From NCBI GenBank assembly GCA_018389105.1, contig JACATO010000999.1:682001-746000 (forward strand): a DNA stretch of 64,000 nt, in the 5' to 3' direction. The notes beneath the pieces are model-generated. The model made no database searches and was not told where the DNA came from. It was given only the letters and a program-made list of their open reading frames with translations. This document shows, piece by piece, positions 1 to 11,902 of the stretch. The position numbers and the translations under genes are program-made. The stretch comes from Nautilus pompilius. Its lineage: Eukaryota; Mollusca; Cephalopoda; Nautilida; Nautilidae. Position 1 is the stretch's first letter. Each line of letters begins with the position of its first letter.

Positions 1-195
1 ATATGGAGACATCAGCTATACTACTAGTATACCTTTGCAAGTACACAGTACACTGGTTACATCTACATGTACAATTACATTGCACTGTCAGCTTTTTATA
101 CATATGTAGACCATGTTGTACATCAATGTCAGTTTCAAGCAAACAGCCGGGCATACACAGGGTAACTACTACAGCACTTGGTAATGTATATATAT

Positions 196-390
196 TTATA
201 TATTTGTTTTGTGCAGCCTGATATGCTGAGCAAGACCGTTACTTGTCAGGAATACTTCTCCACAGCATTCAAACTTAAACGAGGTTTTCTCTGCATTAGA
301 GGTTTTTTGACTGCTGATGGAACTATCTGACAGCAGTTTATCAGCAGCAGAATTAAGAGCAATTTTTCTCGCTTGACGTTTTCCCAGCAA
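196..390 (-). pseudogene. Out-of-frame C-terminal finger of ZF-A
   Basis: In a frame different from the main ZF-A frame, this stretch encodes a plausible zinc-finger tail: a basic segment (KRQARK), then a finger-like unit with KFECC, a central L and H-x3-H, ending at a TAA at 196-198. ZF-C ends with the same unusual KFECC tail and an H near its end, so this is likely the true end of ZF-A. A one- or two-base indel between about 340 and 450 would join the frames; the run of six T at 411-416 is a natural suspect. It has no ATG of its own. Confidence 0.5.
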
Positions 391-1148
391 ACTGTGGTCT
401 GAAAGCCTCTTTTTTGACTGGTTGCAAAATCTTTGCAGTTTTCTTCTGGTTCACCAGACCCTTTCTGCTCTGCACATCTCTTTCGCCTTTTAAAGTTATT
501 CAATTTCCAAAATGACTTTCTGCCCTTTTTTTGTTTGTTACTTTTAACCATGGCACGATTCTGCTGGAGCGTTTGCACCTCTTTTCTGAAATTTGCAATT
601 TCCAAAACAGACTTGTCAAAAATGTTCATTTTCTGGCTGCGGGACCTGTCTGCAGCAGTGTATCCTGACATATTTTTAGCCAAATTCTGTGAGAACTGTT
701 TACTGATCCTTTCCGAAGCATGGATTTGCGTTTTCTTCTTTCTAAGGCAAATTTTTGATGGTAAATTGTATCGATTGTGGATCTTCATGTGTGTTGTCAG
801 GTGGCTGCTCTGGGAAAAAGTTTTCTTACAAAATTTACACCCATATGGTCTCTCTCCAGTGTGGACTCTCACATGTCGGGTGAGATGGCTGCTGTTGGTA
901 AATGACTTATCACAGAGCTTACATTTGTAAGGTTTCTCTCCTGTGTGGATCCTCAAATGCCTAATCAGCTGAGACTTATGAGGAAACACACCAGAGCAGT
1001 GGTCACATTTGTAACATTTTTCGTTGCCACCCGAAATCTGCTTTTTCAGAGGAACCTGACCATCCGTAGAGTTATTAAAGTCATACTTGTACACCCTTTC
1101 ACCGCTGTTGGTTGTCATGTGTATTGTGAAACAATTACCCTCTGACAT
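246..1148 (-). CDS. C2H2 zinc-finger protein ZF-A, 3 intact fingers
   Basis: A 300-residue open frame on the minus strand. Three canonical C2H2 fingers (C-x2-C-x12-H-x3-H) lie at about residues 45-120, joined by TGEKPY/TGERPY linkers. A decayed finger-like stretch (VYKYDFNNS) precedes them. The middle of the protein is basic, with nuclear-localisation-like clusters (RKKK near residue 137, NKQKKGRK and KRRKRC near residues 203-225). The likely role is sequence-specific nuclear DNA binding; the target is unknown. The ATG at 1148 gives an MSEG start, and ZF-B and ZF-C also begin MS, so I chose it. The last 50 or so residues have low-quality composition, while another frame encodes a finger-like tail at 196-390, so the 3' end probably carries a frameshift, biological or from assembly. 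Confidence is high for the family and lower for the C-terminus. Confidence 0.85.
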   Translation of the reverse strand: MSEGNCFTIHMTTNSGERVYKYDFNNSTDGQVPLKKQISGGNEKCYKCDHCSGVFPHKSQLIRHLRIHTGEKPYKCKLCDKSFTNSSHLTRHVRVHTGERPYGCKFCKKTFSQSSHLTTHMKIHNRYNLPSKICLRKKKTQIHASERISKQFSQNLAKNMSGYTAADRSRSQKMNIFDKSVLEIANFRKEVQTLQQNRAMVKSNKQKKGRKSFWKLNNFKRRKRCAEQKGSGEPEENCKDFATSQKRGFQTTVCWENVKREKLLLILLLINCCQIVPSAVKKPLMQRKPRLSLNAVEKYS

Positions 1149-2642
1149 CTCTGCATTAGTACCACCCTCAGTTGTCTTTTACTTGATACTATATCTGCTT
1201 AGTCAGCAGAAGTTAAGTAAAGGTAAATAAAAAATAAATTATAACAAGAAAAAAAAACGCATCAAGTTTTCTGTAATAGGATGGGAAGAAAATGATGCAG
1301 TTACATCTCAGATTCCATTGTTGGGGTTTTCAAGTCCATTGTAAATGTACAATATGGAAACTGAATGTGGTTATTAAAAATATTTTCTTTTCCTTGCAAT
1401 GCTACTGGAAAACATCATCAACTCCCCTCAGATCTAAAAGTTAAAACAAAACAGGTGCATTAACAATAATAATAATGAAAACAACCCAGGTGTCACATAC
1501 ACACTATCTTTATAAAGCAATGACATTTAGGGTTCTGCCCAGTTTAGCTTATGATGAGATGGTTTAACTAAATATGACAAATTTTCCATCTTAGCTTATA
1601 AAAACATGATGATAGAAATGCATTAATAGTATCTGGTATCTAATAGAGCTAATAGAAAGATAATTCATAACATCACTAAGACTATACAAAACACAGTAAA
1701 AGGCTGGAGCAGTGGTTACTAGTTTTAAAGCTTATATGTCATGGAAAAAAATCATCTGTCTACATCTCCACACCTGGGTCTAAACACTCATGGTCTCTGA
1801 GAGGTATACATCCTGCAGAAAAATTTCTCCTATAGGAAATTAACCCCATTAATTTACAAAATTTTTTTCCACATACTTAAAAGATGACTAAGATATTATA
1901 TACATTTTGTGAATAGTCAATATCATGTAAACCTTGGTTTAAATCTCTAATTTAGCATCTCTTCTTAGATCATAGATGTAAAAGTGATTATTTATTTCTG
2001 GCAGTGAATACTCAAGTGCAAAGAATACTGCACTGCTATGTCAGAGGATCCTCATTTGGGACTAATTTGGTTTGGCAAACCTCCCATAGTATGGTTTCTT
2101 CTTGCTCTTCTGTAGCATTGTCAGCACATTTCTTCTGATTTCCTCCCATAGCTAAATAAGATTTCACATTCCTGAAGACAAAAGTGCTAGGGTTCAAGAG
2201 CCACAGGAATGGCAATACTCGTTAGAGTTAACCACATCATTACACAACCTTCTCATGCATGTCCACATTTGTAAACAAGTAGATTGAGGAAGAAAAAGGA
2301 TTTAATTAGTCAAAAGAAACATTTATTGCCAGATAACTTTATACACATAGAAAGCCTAGACACGGATGCTCAAAGAAAAATTCTCTACCCAATTCTGGCA
2401 GATAAGGAAAACTTAAAAACAAAAAAACAAATACTGAATAGGGTTTTGTACTAACAAAACATGACTGCTTGACTTACAGGTGCATAAAATGCACTTGCAT
2501 ACGGTACAGATACTGTTATTTTCTGCAAGAAATATTCAGCAACATTCGTCAAAAGTAGTTCTTCCAAACAAAGAGAATTCCAATGAGATATTAGTCGAAG
2601 AGATACAGAAAGAAAAAAATAAAAATCACCACCAATATTCGG
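1149..2642. other. AT-rich intergenic or intronic stretch
   Basis: No open frame, RNA gene or recognisable transposon is visible. It lies upstream of the minus-strand coding exon of ZF-A and is probably the intron that separates this exon from the 5' exon near 3.9 kb. Confidence 0.5.
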
Positions 2643-2644
2643 TG

Positions 2645-2702
<58 letters not shown>
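2643..2702. repeat. (AAT)n microsatellite
   Basis: An almost pure run of about 20 AAT/ATA triplets. It reads as poly-Ile or poly-Leu in translation, which is an artefact of the repeat. Confidence 0.95.
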
Positions 2703-2703
<1 letters not shown>

Positions 2704-2808
2704 TCACACATGAACCATTCTAATCGATATTTTTTCTTTGCAACAGAATTTAAACCATGAGATTTACATGCATTGTTTTACATTTTCCTTGTAAACACCA
2801 AGTGTGCA

Positions 2809-3712
2809 TATACACACACACACATGCATGCACACACACATACATGCATGCATGCGCACACACACATACATACACACATGCATGCATGCACACACACATA
2901 CATACACACACACATACATACACACATGCATGCATGCAAACACATACATACCACATGCATGCATGCACACACACATACATACACACATGCATGCATGCAC
3001 ACACACATACATACACACATGCACACAAACACATACATACACACATGCATGCATGCACACACACATGCATGCACACACACATACACACACATACATACAC
3101 ACATGCACACACACAATACATACACACATGCACACACACACATATACACAACACATGCATGCACACACACATATACACATACATACACACATGCACACAC
3201 ACATACACATACTGCATGCATGCGCACACACATACATACACACATGCATGCACACACATATACAACACATACACACAGCATGCACACACATACATCACCA
3301 CACATACACATACATGCATGCATGCACACACACATACATACACACATGCATGCATGCACACACACATACACACACACATGCATGCACACACACACATACA
3401 CACACACATGCATGCACACACACATACATACACACATACACATACATGCATGCATGCACACACACCACATACATACACACATGCATGCATGCACACACAC
3501 ATACACACACACATGCATGCACACACACATACATACACACATGCACACACACACATACATACACACACACACATACACACACATACATGCATGCATGCAC
3601 ACACACATACATACACACACACACACACATACATACACACATGCATGCACACACACACACACACACATACACACACACATGCATGCACACACACACACCA
3701 CATGCATGCATA
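2809..3712. repeat. 0.9-kb compound CA/TACA/TGCA microsatellite
   Basis: About 900 bases built almost wholly from the dinucleotide CA mixed with ATACAT and ATGCATGC words, arranged as a loose 28-34-base higher-order unit (CA run, TACATACA, CACA, TGCATGCATGC). Nearly every step alternates purine and pyrimidine, with a few breaks (for example near 2950, 3112, 3150, 3260 and 3465). All six frames stay open for hundreds of codons (His/Thr/Tyr on one strand, Cys/Val/Met on the other); this is a compositional artefact and not a gene. Confidence 0.95.
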
Positions 3713-3897
3713 CGAGTACGACTCCCCTCTCCCACCCCAGGTAATACTGGACAATAGTTCTCTTTGGTTTACACCGGCTCTCCATTTACATAAGCTAACT
3801 CCAGTCGCAGGTGGCTGAATCTTATGTAATTGGAGTTATATATATATATACGTATATTTCGCCATAGAGAGAAAGACGGACCTGACCGAGCACCTAC

Positions 3898-4300
3898 CTT
3901 GGGGAAGAAGGACCAGCAGGTGTCTCAACTTCTTTCGGCGATGGAAAAGTGTGTTCTAAGATTTTTTTTACAGCCTTACTTACGTATTCGCGATCCGAGG
4001 GAGGGAGTACGGCCTTACTTTCGTATTCGCGATCCGAGGGGTATAAAACTTGTTTCTAAAAAAGATACTTATAATTTATTTTAAAATAAATTAATGTGTA
4101 ATCGAAAAAGTTATAATACAAAGGTCTTTGGATATTTGATTGATCTTGTTGGTGGTGGGGGAGAGGGGGACGGAGTCCGACTGAGCCGATATAGGGTCTC
4201 TGGTAAATTTAAGTTACCATGCGTCAGATTTCTCGAATGTTTAAAGATTCGAAAACCACCAGTTAGTTAGTGGTTAACTGGTCGTATGTCTACCCCGAAG
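3898..4300 (-). promoter_or_regulatory. Possible 5' exon/promoter region of ZF-A
   Basis: This stretch is richer in CpG than its surroundings. On the minus strand it contains a good 5' splice site: an exon-like sequence ending CCAAG at 3898, followed by GTAGGT. ZF-A lies downstream on the same strand, so this may be its first, non-coding exon. A direct repeat (3973-4039) lies inside it. The assignment is by position and splice site only. Confidence 0.3.
3973..4039. repeat. Short direct repeat, 28 bp twice
   Basis: Two copies of a 28-base CpG-containing word that begins GCCTTACTT and ends GATCCGAGG, at 3973-4000 and 4012-4039. They differ at one base. The spacing is 39 bases. Confidence 0.85.
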
Positions 4301-4599
4301 TCAATGGAGTGTGGCAGCGACTGAACCGTTTACAAATGAAATTACATACCAGCGCTATAATTAAGCACTGAAGAATTATCTCCCTTGAACTCTTTAAGTC
4401 TGTCTTAACCTCTAGTGGGGCTTGGAAAAATAAGACTGGACATCGATTTTGATTTCAAATGCATTTCAGAAATAATTTTAAAGAAAATAAATATAATTCA
4501 ACAAGATATATATTCTGTCCCGATAAATTACTTCTCACATCTAATTTTTTTTTTTTACACATACAATTAATTACAAAGATTCAGTAGCAAGTCATTTTG

Positions 4600-5086
4600 T
4601 AACCAAATGCCTTTGTCTTCAAATGTCTTTAAGGTGCTTCTGATGGGCTTTTCAGCTGTGCTCTATCCTTCGATAGGTTTCAACCTATCACTCACAGGAC
4701 CCTTGGAAAGGTTGGCCTAAGGGAGTTATCAGTTCCCTCCACTCCCACTCTGTGCTCTTGTCTATGAACTTCTAAGCCATAGCCAACTTGATCCTCTTTC
4801 AGCACTCCCCCAACAGGCAATGGTTTTCAGTATTTTTTCCACCAAGCTTGTCTGGCATCTACTTCTGGGAAAAACTTTCTATATTTTCACCTTGATTTCT
4901 TGGCAAGTCTTTTTTTCTTTTATTTGCCTCCTGATTCTTTGACCAGATGATATCAGGTTTCAAATTTGTTATACCTCTATTTTGAGAGAATGCTAATTTT
5001 TGTCCCACATCTACCAGTTCTGTCCAAACATTGGTTGATGTTAGGATACCTTTTCGTTGGGCACTTTCCTCTTATACAACTTCTAT
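4600..5086 (-). pseudogene. Decayed LINE-type retrotransposon C-terminus
   Basis: The minus strand reads, with stops and frameshifts, as the C-terminal part of a retrotransposon polyprotein. One frame has GQKLAF followed by NLKPDIIWS, which resembles a pattern (GKQL-x-FP, then NLRPDIVLWS) I associate with proteins C-terminal to a reverse transcriptase. A shifted frame then gives FFPEVDARQAW, like the following FPVEVGARGF region. It is broken by stops in every frame and cannot be active. It is interrupted by the hAT element at 5095-5869 and appears to continue at 5878-6000. Confidence 0.5.
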
Positions 5087-5094
5087 GAATGGGG

Positions 5095-5869
5095 CAGAGG
5101 CGTAGCAAGGATGGTGGGGAGGGGGTGCCCGTCACAGGTCTGAAGGGGCGCAAAATTTCTTCTGGCCTATAAATTATAATGTCATTTAATAACTAGCCAC
5201 CTCCACCCATGAAATTTCCACAGTAGTTGTGAAAGGTCTTTCAGCAATCTGAAATTAATTATGACATACTTGAGAACTTCAATGACTCAAGATTGACTGA
5301 GTAACTTGGCAATATTAAGTATTGAAAAAGGCATACTCAATACCTTAAATTCTGATAGTTTGATTCATTTGCAGCAGTAAAAGCATGAAAGGTTCATATA
5401 TAATCTAACAATGGATACCAGAATGCTACCTGTACAAGATCTAGTTAAGTATATGCACAGTTTTGTAAACTAATAGAATTTATTTGTAAACATAGGTAGT
5501 ATTTTATCAATCTGTTTTGTAATACATGTACACCACAAGTGACTGCATTCTGCATGCTTGAAAGATTACTCTAGCTGTGTGACTTTGAACAATACTGGGT
5601 GAAATAAATATCAAAATGGTTTGCAATTTAACAAATTATGTAAGTAAACATAGTAGGCGATATCTCATTAGTTCCAGGTTTACAGTTGTGATATTGTGAG
5701 ATGTTATATTGTGACTTTAAATTAGTTCTTTATAAGGCATGATTAATTCTTTGTGATTATCATTAAATGGGTAATGAGTCACAAACAAATAATCAAAACA
5801 TTTCAGGGGTGGGGGGCACCAAAAGGGTCTTTGCCCCACCGAGCACTGAGAACCCTTGCTACGCCTCTG
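5095..5869. mobile_element. Non-autonomous hAT-type DNA transposon (775 bp)
   Basis: The element has 16-base perfect terminal inverted repeats (CAGAGGCGTAGCAAGG at 5095-5110, and its complement at 5854-5869) and is flanked by a perfect 8-base duplication GAATGGGG at 5087-5094 and 5870-5877. A CAGxGGCGTAG terminus with an 8-base target duplication is typical of hAT superfamily elements. No transposase is encoded, so it is a MITE or a deleted copy. It inserted into an older LINE remnant. Confidence 0.9.
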
Positions 5870-5877
5870 GAATGGGG

Positions 5878-6000
5878 CTAACTTCTCAACTGAATTGCAT
5901 GTTTTCACCTTCTACTTTCTTCACCAGCACTGTCAAAACTCATCATGGCACTATCTATACCTTCCCTCTATTAATACTACCTTACAGCATGATAATATAC
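5878..6000 (-). pseudogene. LINE remnant, upstream part
   Basis: The minus strand reads HDEF..VLVKKVEGEN across frames, similar to the YRHNQVL..LA..LE region that precedes the NLRPDIVLW motif in such elements. It is the other side of the LINE fragment split by the hAT insertion. Coordinates are approximate. Confidence 0.35.
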
Positions 6001-6089
6001 ATTCAAGCATTGCTTTTCTTGCATAAAATAAAGGAACTTCTTTCCTACAAACCTGCAGATTACTTTGGTATAGATATAGTATTTTAATC

Positions 6090-8260
6090 ATACATTTTCC
6101 ATAAGCAGATAACAGATAATCAAAACAATTTGGAATGATACAAACACAATTATATTTGAGATTATCTAATTAATTCAGTTTTGAAATTGCATCATTTACA
6201 TTTCTGTATTTTTTTTTTCTTTTTTCTAAAAAAACATTCAGAACTGAATGGAAGTGTTACTGGATCCAATAACTTACATTAAAAATATATCCAGCACCAG
6301 ATGTCACTTCCTGTCTAACAACATAATATAAAACATATTTCGATGTTACTAAGGTATTATTATTATTTAGTACACTTCATTGTGGAATTTACTTTTGGAT
6401 ACAATTTTAATTAATTTACTTTCCTTTTTTTGTTTTTAATATCTTTGATTTTTTTTTCCTACTCCCATAAAAACAACAAATTATCAAGAGTAAGATAAAT
6501 ACTTTTTACTTGGAAATTTATTTCACTAATGAATATAATTGTTTTTTTTTTCTTAATCTGAATCTTGTTTCCAGTTCTTCATAAGATATTGATATTAGTT
6601 TAATTTTCAAAGTTAGTAACCTTATCCCACAATACTTTGTTGTGTTTTGTTGATGGTCAACTTGTGAAATTCCTCTGTTGTTGCCCTGCAGTGTATGTCA
6701 TCAAATTCTGTTATACATTATATTTCTCAGAAACCATTATTTAACAAAATACATGTGTGGTCTTCAACTATTTGTTAAATGAAATAATACTGATGTTAAC
6801 AGCATTAGATATCAAGTAATTGAAGAAAAGAAATTTCAACTATTTGAAATGTTCTAATGAAGCAAAAGATATGAACATTTATTCTTTCAACTGTTGTTCT
6901 TTTTCAGCCAAAATAAATAAGTAAACATCATAGATATACCTTCTTTCGTTTTGTGAACACAGTAAACAATTAATGAAGCTTTTGCACATTTATAATAATA
7001 GAAAGTGAGTACAAAACCTTCATGAAGTTAATGGTAATCATTATTTCCGAGAGGCACACCGACCTCTGATTCATCTAAGATTAATTTTTAAAAGTTGGTG
7101 ACAGAATTAATGGCTGTAAAGTTTTCAGCAGAAATTTCATATTTAAATATCCCAACGTCTGTGTCATTTTCCTTTCTGTTTAACGTGATCTTGTCATGGA
7201 TGTTATTATTAAAAGAATTATTAGTAGTAGAAGTAACGTGTGGATGGTCAGCCAAAGCCAGCTCTTCGGCTTAAGCTAAATGATTTTGTCAGGGATCAGA
7301 CCTGACCAGAGGTGCTTACACGGTTGGCGTGATGTTTGATTGATGCTGTCTGGAGGGTTAGGGGGCTAGGGATCTGTTAATAGCCTTTGGGGCATTCGCT
7401 GTCTCTCTCTCCCCATCCCCCCAGCAAGAACATAAATGCAGATAATAACAAGTGGCAGCAGCCACCAGACAATATTAAAATAACCCCACCATTCATACAG
7501 GTATGTAGGCCGGAGCTGGAACCCCACGATATGCACCCCCCCCCTGCTCTACCTTCTAATCTTCATACCACAGATTTAAAACTTCCCTTAAAAAAAATGA
7601 ATAAATAAGAAGTTTTTTTTCCCCAACATTCGTCATACCGGACTCCGGTCCCTTCCCCAGGTGTGTGTGTGTGTGTTGGTGGGGGGGGGATGTGGTGTGG
7701 ACCGGTCGAATCCTGCTCTTTAAATTGTAAAAGTAAACGGGGTACAAAGGTCATCGTCTTACCGGTGTTACACCACAGATTGTATACCATTGAAACATCT
7801 TCAGAATTAAGGGGATAAAAAAAGGAGAATGTATCCGTAGTATATTCATATATTTGAATTTACCTAAATTTAAACGACGCCTAAACGAAAAGTTTGAAAT
7901 GCATAAATATAAATTTATCTCAGTTGATGATAAATAATCTTTGTCTATAATTAGTGTTCGCATTATACTTCACGTACATGGCACCGTTTATATATATACA
8001 CATTTTTTTTACGAGCTTTCCTAGTTATTTACAACTATTCACCAACTTTTCCAACGTATTTATGAACCCAATATAAACCTAAATGTTAAGCTATACATGC
8101 ATAATCGAATTTATCAAATAAATCCAGAGTTATCGCTATGAATAAATTAATATTTAGTGATTGTATTGTAGCATTATGTAAATAAGGCGAGAGCAGCCTT
8201 GTCAAATGCGGACTGAGGTATGTAGGCAATTTTTCGCCGGGTCTCAGCAAAAGGGTCTTT
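6090..8260. other. Non-coding stretch
   Basis: AT-rich to 7190. It then has a more mixed part (7190-7760) with a CT-rich tract near 7400, runs of C and G, and a (GT)n run near 7660. The mixed part may be an old insertion, but I could not assign it to a family. No gene is supported. Confidence 0.4.
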
Positions 8261-8454
8261 GCCGTCAGTGGCACTCAGCTGCTCTTCGGGCTCTGGGCGG
8301 AATCGCAATCAAGAGATTTCGGAGACGGAATTTGTGTAATCGTGTGGCAGCTGTTGCTCTCTACGCTCGGCGCCCCGCTGGTTAATGTTAAAGAACAGAT
8401 CTACTATCGTGGCTTTCGTCGGCGAGGGATGCTTGCTGAAGTTTGGAATGGCAG

Positions 8455-8910
8455 GGTCGCTATATCGGGGTTTGGGGCTGTGTAATTTTAGTAGAACCAA
8501 CGACCCGGGAAATGGTTGTCAAAGTTTTAAACGGCAGGGTGGACGGAGTTGTTTACTCTTTACAAAATGATAGGTCGCTATATCGGGGTTTGGGGCTGCG
8601 AGCGTTGTGTAATTTTAGAACCAACGACCCGGGAATGGTTGTCAAAGTTTTAAACGGCAGGGTTGATGGAGTTGTTTACTCTTTACAAAATGATAGGTCG
8701 CTATATCGGGGTTTGGGACTGCGAGCGTTGTGTAATTTTAGAACCAACGACCCGGGAATGGTTGTCAAAGTTTTAAACGGCAGGGTTGATGGAGTTGTTT
8801 ACTCTTTACAAAATGATAGGTCGCTATATCGGGGTTTGGGGCTGCGAGCGTTGTGTAATTTTAGAACCAACGACCCGGGAATGGTTGTCAAAGTTTTAAA
8901 CGGCAGGGTG
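8455..8910. repeat. 123-bp tandem repeat, about 3.7 units
   Basis: Units begin GGTCGCTATATCGGGGTTTG at 8455, 8573, 8696 and 8819, giving steps of 118, 123 and 123. The last three are almost identical; the first is more diverged. Because 123 is a multiple of three, one plus-strand frame stays open through all units (8443-9048). The G+C level is higher than in the flanks. No protein family is recognised and I treat it as a minisatellite. Confidence 0.9.
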
Positions 8911-9049
8911 TTGTTTATTGCAAGTTGTGAATGTACAATTAACAGAAATAAGAAATTGCAGTTTATTCTCTTATCCGTGAAAAAGGATCCACGACTCTGT
9001 ACCGCCTGCCCTTTGACTTGCCACTGCAGCAAAAAAACTTGTCAGTAAC

Positions 9050-11275
9050 AGCCAGCCCAACGATATGGCATCACAAAAATGCAAACTGAGGACACTCACA
9101 AAATTGAGACAAGGTATCAGGTGATTCTTGAAATTGAAAAAGGGATTGAAAAGTAAAACAAGAAATAACAAAGCAGTTTGACATCCCTCCAAATATTTTC
9201 CACATGGCATTAAAATAACGATAAGACCAAAGATACTTACCTGAACAACTGGAGAAACCAGTAACTCTGATTTAAAAAAAAGTCAACTTCTAATTTTGAA
9301 CTTTGGATAAGTGTATTTTTGGAGGTCCCTTCAGTTTTATCGAGAGTATGCTGTATATATTTTGAATAAAGTTTTAATTTAAAGGAATAAAAAATATAGA
9401 CAGTATAAATACAGACAAAAGTTTATTTTACAATAAGTTTGTCTTAATACTAAATTATATTAATTTTGAATATTATTAAAAATAATTAACTATTATTATT
9501 TTAGGCTTTTCAACAACATCCCAAATAGCAAAAATAATATATAATTTTAAAAGAATTATACAGATTTTAAAATTATATGTTAATGTAATTTTCTCTATTC
9601 ATATTGTAGTTATATTTAATGCAGTAAACTTTCTTGGAACTTTCATTTAGAATATAAGCAGGTTATAGCCAAAAGATTTTATAAGAATGTTGGAGACAAT
9701 AGTCAGATGTCTTGATGTTCAATATTTTGTTTGTAGAAAGATTTGTGATAATACTTTACTTTAAAATAAGTTTTCTTCTTTTCTGTCAATTAAATGCACA
9801 CAAACTGTTATATTTTTTTTGTATTTTGTAGTTGTACTGATTCAGTGAAAGCAAATTGGCACCATCTAGTTACCATCAACTATCTACATTTTTGATTCAC
9901 AAATTTGGAAGTAATCCATTTAAGAAGACATATTCTTTTATGAAAGTCTTAAATCTTCTAATATTTAGTGGCACAATTTTGGCTCATAATAGCAACTCTT
10001 GGACATCGTATAGATGTTTCAGAATGTTCCCTCCCACTTTATTTTAAAAATTTTATTTCTATTATTTTTCACCAATTTTTTCTCTTCAAATTTCAAAGAT
10101 TATTTTTTATTCTGAATATTTTTAAGGATAAGTGAAAATTTGCTTTCTCTAAAGATCATCCCTTTCTTGTCAATCTAGTCTTCTCTATTAACAGACTTCT
10201 GCTATGTCACTGTTTGAGGTAATTTATATTTTGTTTTGTAGATACCATCTTGCATTTTCATTTACTTTAAAATCATTTATAAGATTTGTTTTGGGTGTAG
10301 GGGGATGAAAGAGAGAGGGAGGGAAAGAATATAAATTTATTCATGCCTTTAAATATATAATTTTAAAACTGAATATTTTCAGTTATTTACAAATCCTGTC
10401 CTAATATCTAAACTCAAGAAACTTAAAATGTCTTGCTACTTAAGTTAATTTTCTATAAAATCAAATGTACACTTAGTATCCCTTACTCATTTCAACAGAA
10501 TGTTGGGTAAAATAGTGCATTAGTAGAGTTTATTTCATTATTAATAAAGATAGTAAGGTTGACAATAATCATTACAAGTTATTTCAGTGACTGCATACAA
10601 TGGCACCTTTAATTATGGTTGACTGAGATAAAAAGTCTATTTTAACATTCCTTTTCTTCCACAATTGTCATCTATGAAGGTGGATGTATCTGATGAGGTT
10701 GTGTAGTGTCATGGTTATAAGTGACAAACATTGCCATTCCATTTTAATATTGCTGGAGCAATCACTAAAATTAGCCTTTAGTTACCATAGAAGTTGCAAC
10801 CAATTATGAAGAGTTCTTTAAATTAGGTTATAATGTTAGCAGAATGTTTATAAATTATATAACACCCTAGTATTTTTTTTAAATTGCAATTACTCTTAAC
10901 ATCACCATTTTGACTCAGTAAATCATTCCATGAGTGTATAACACTGGGTGAGCAAGCATCTTCCTAGTATTTATCATCAACTCTCATGCTTTAGCTAATG
11001 ACTCTAATTAATAAGATCTAAAGTAAAGAATTTGAGATATTGACATGTTCTTTGGTCATCAAAATTTTGTCTGTCAGTCTTAAGTCTTTGTGGGAACATC
11101 AATGCACCAGACTAGGTAATTTTAACAATGTTAGATGTTGTTCATAATCGTATTCATTCATACCCTTTCCAGATGAACTATATCATTCAAAAGGTAAGAC
11201 TCTTGATGCTTTGCTACAGAACTCACTGCAATATCTTAATTGAGTTAGCACTTTTTGTCACAAGTAGAGTGAATG
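9050..11275. other. AT-rich non-coding stretch
   Basis: No supported gene or mobile element. Many poly(T) and poly(A) runs and no open frame with protein-like composition. Confidence 0.5.
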
Positions 11276-11278
11276 GTG

Positions 11279-11455
11279 TGTATATATGTTTTCAGTATCT
11301 CTGAGTTGATACTGTAGACAGCTAATGCTGGGATTAGAACCAAGAATTTCCAGTTGCTAGGTAGCACACATGGGTTACCAACTGGAGATTCCTGGTTCAA
11401 ATCCCAGTGCTAGTTGTCTACAATATCAAATCAGAGATACTGAGAACATATATAC
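11279..11455. mobile_element. Foldback (long inverted repeat) element
   Basis: Two arms of about 77 bases (11281-11360 and 11378-11454) are reverse complements at roughly 86% identity, with a loop of about 17 bases. Both ends are TATATATG-like. The right arm holds GGTTCAAATCCCAG, close to a tRNA B-box, so each arm may be the head of a tRNA-derived SINE placed head-to-head, or the whole may be a hairpin MITE. Confidence 0.75.
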
Positions 11456-11689
11456 TTGAGGTAAGGACTCCTTGAGTATATATCATACTCCAGATTTGGT
11501 CTGACCAATGATTTAGAAATGAGTACCTGCAATGCATATTCTTTGAAAAAAAAATAACCAAGGAATATTTATCATCTCGATGAACACAGTTCTGACTTGA
11601 TTTTTGAGGTCTATGGACAACTTATAGCAGTAAGTTAGGAAGAGTGTGTGTGTGGAGTAAAGCAAGTCACCCAGGTATGAAGGGGGGCT

Positions 11690-11902
11690 CTTGAAGGCAT
11701 AGGCCAGTCAAGTTACCTGAAAAACCTTCACATGTATCCAGAACACCTACTAGAACTCTTCAATGTTTAGATGTGGTCAGCTGGTGGAGAAGATCAAGAC
11801 ATGCTGAGGTACACCAAACCAAGCTGGTCACAACCTGGATTCAAACTCCAGCCTTTGATCCTGGGGTCCAGTAGTCTAGCAATGTACTACTGGCCACCTA
11901 GA
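11690..11902 (-). mobile_element. tRNA-headed SINE-like insertion
   Basis: On the minus strand a tRNA-like head starts near 11900 (GGTGGCCAGTAG). A B-box-like TGGAGTTTGAATCC lies at 11838-11851, followed by an unrelated body running to about 11690. No clear poly(A) or target duplication was found. It is probably an old, diverged copy. Confidence 0.45.

Noticed and set aside
2451-2713. Poly-Leu / poly-Ile open frames
   Set aside because: Produced by the (AAT)n microsatellite.
2809-3712. CRISPR-like repeat-spacer structure
   Set aside because: Eukaryotic microsatellite without unique spacers of constant length.
2750-3818. Very long open frames on both strands (His/Thr/Tyr-rich and Cys/Val/Met-rich)
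   Set aside because: They are read from the alternating CA/TACA/TGCA repeat, which has no stop in any frame; no independent coding signal.
3830-4084. 84-codon plus-strand frame
   Set aside because: It spans a short direct repeat and is antisense to the probable ZF-A leader; composition unconvincing.
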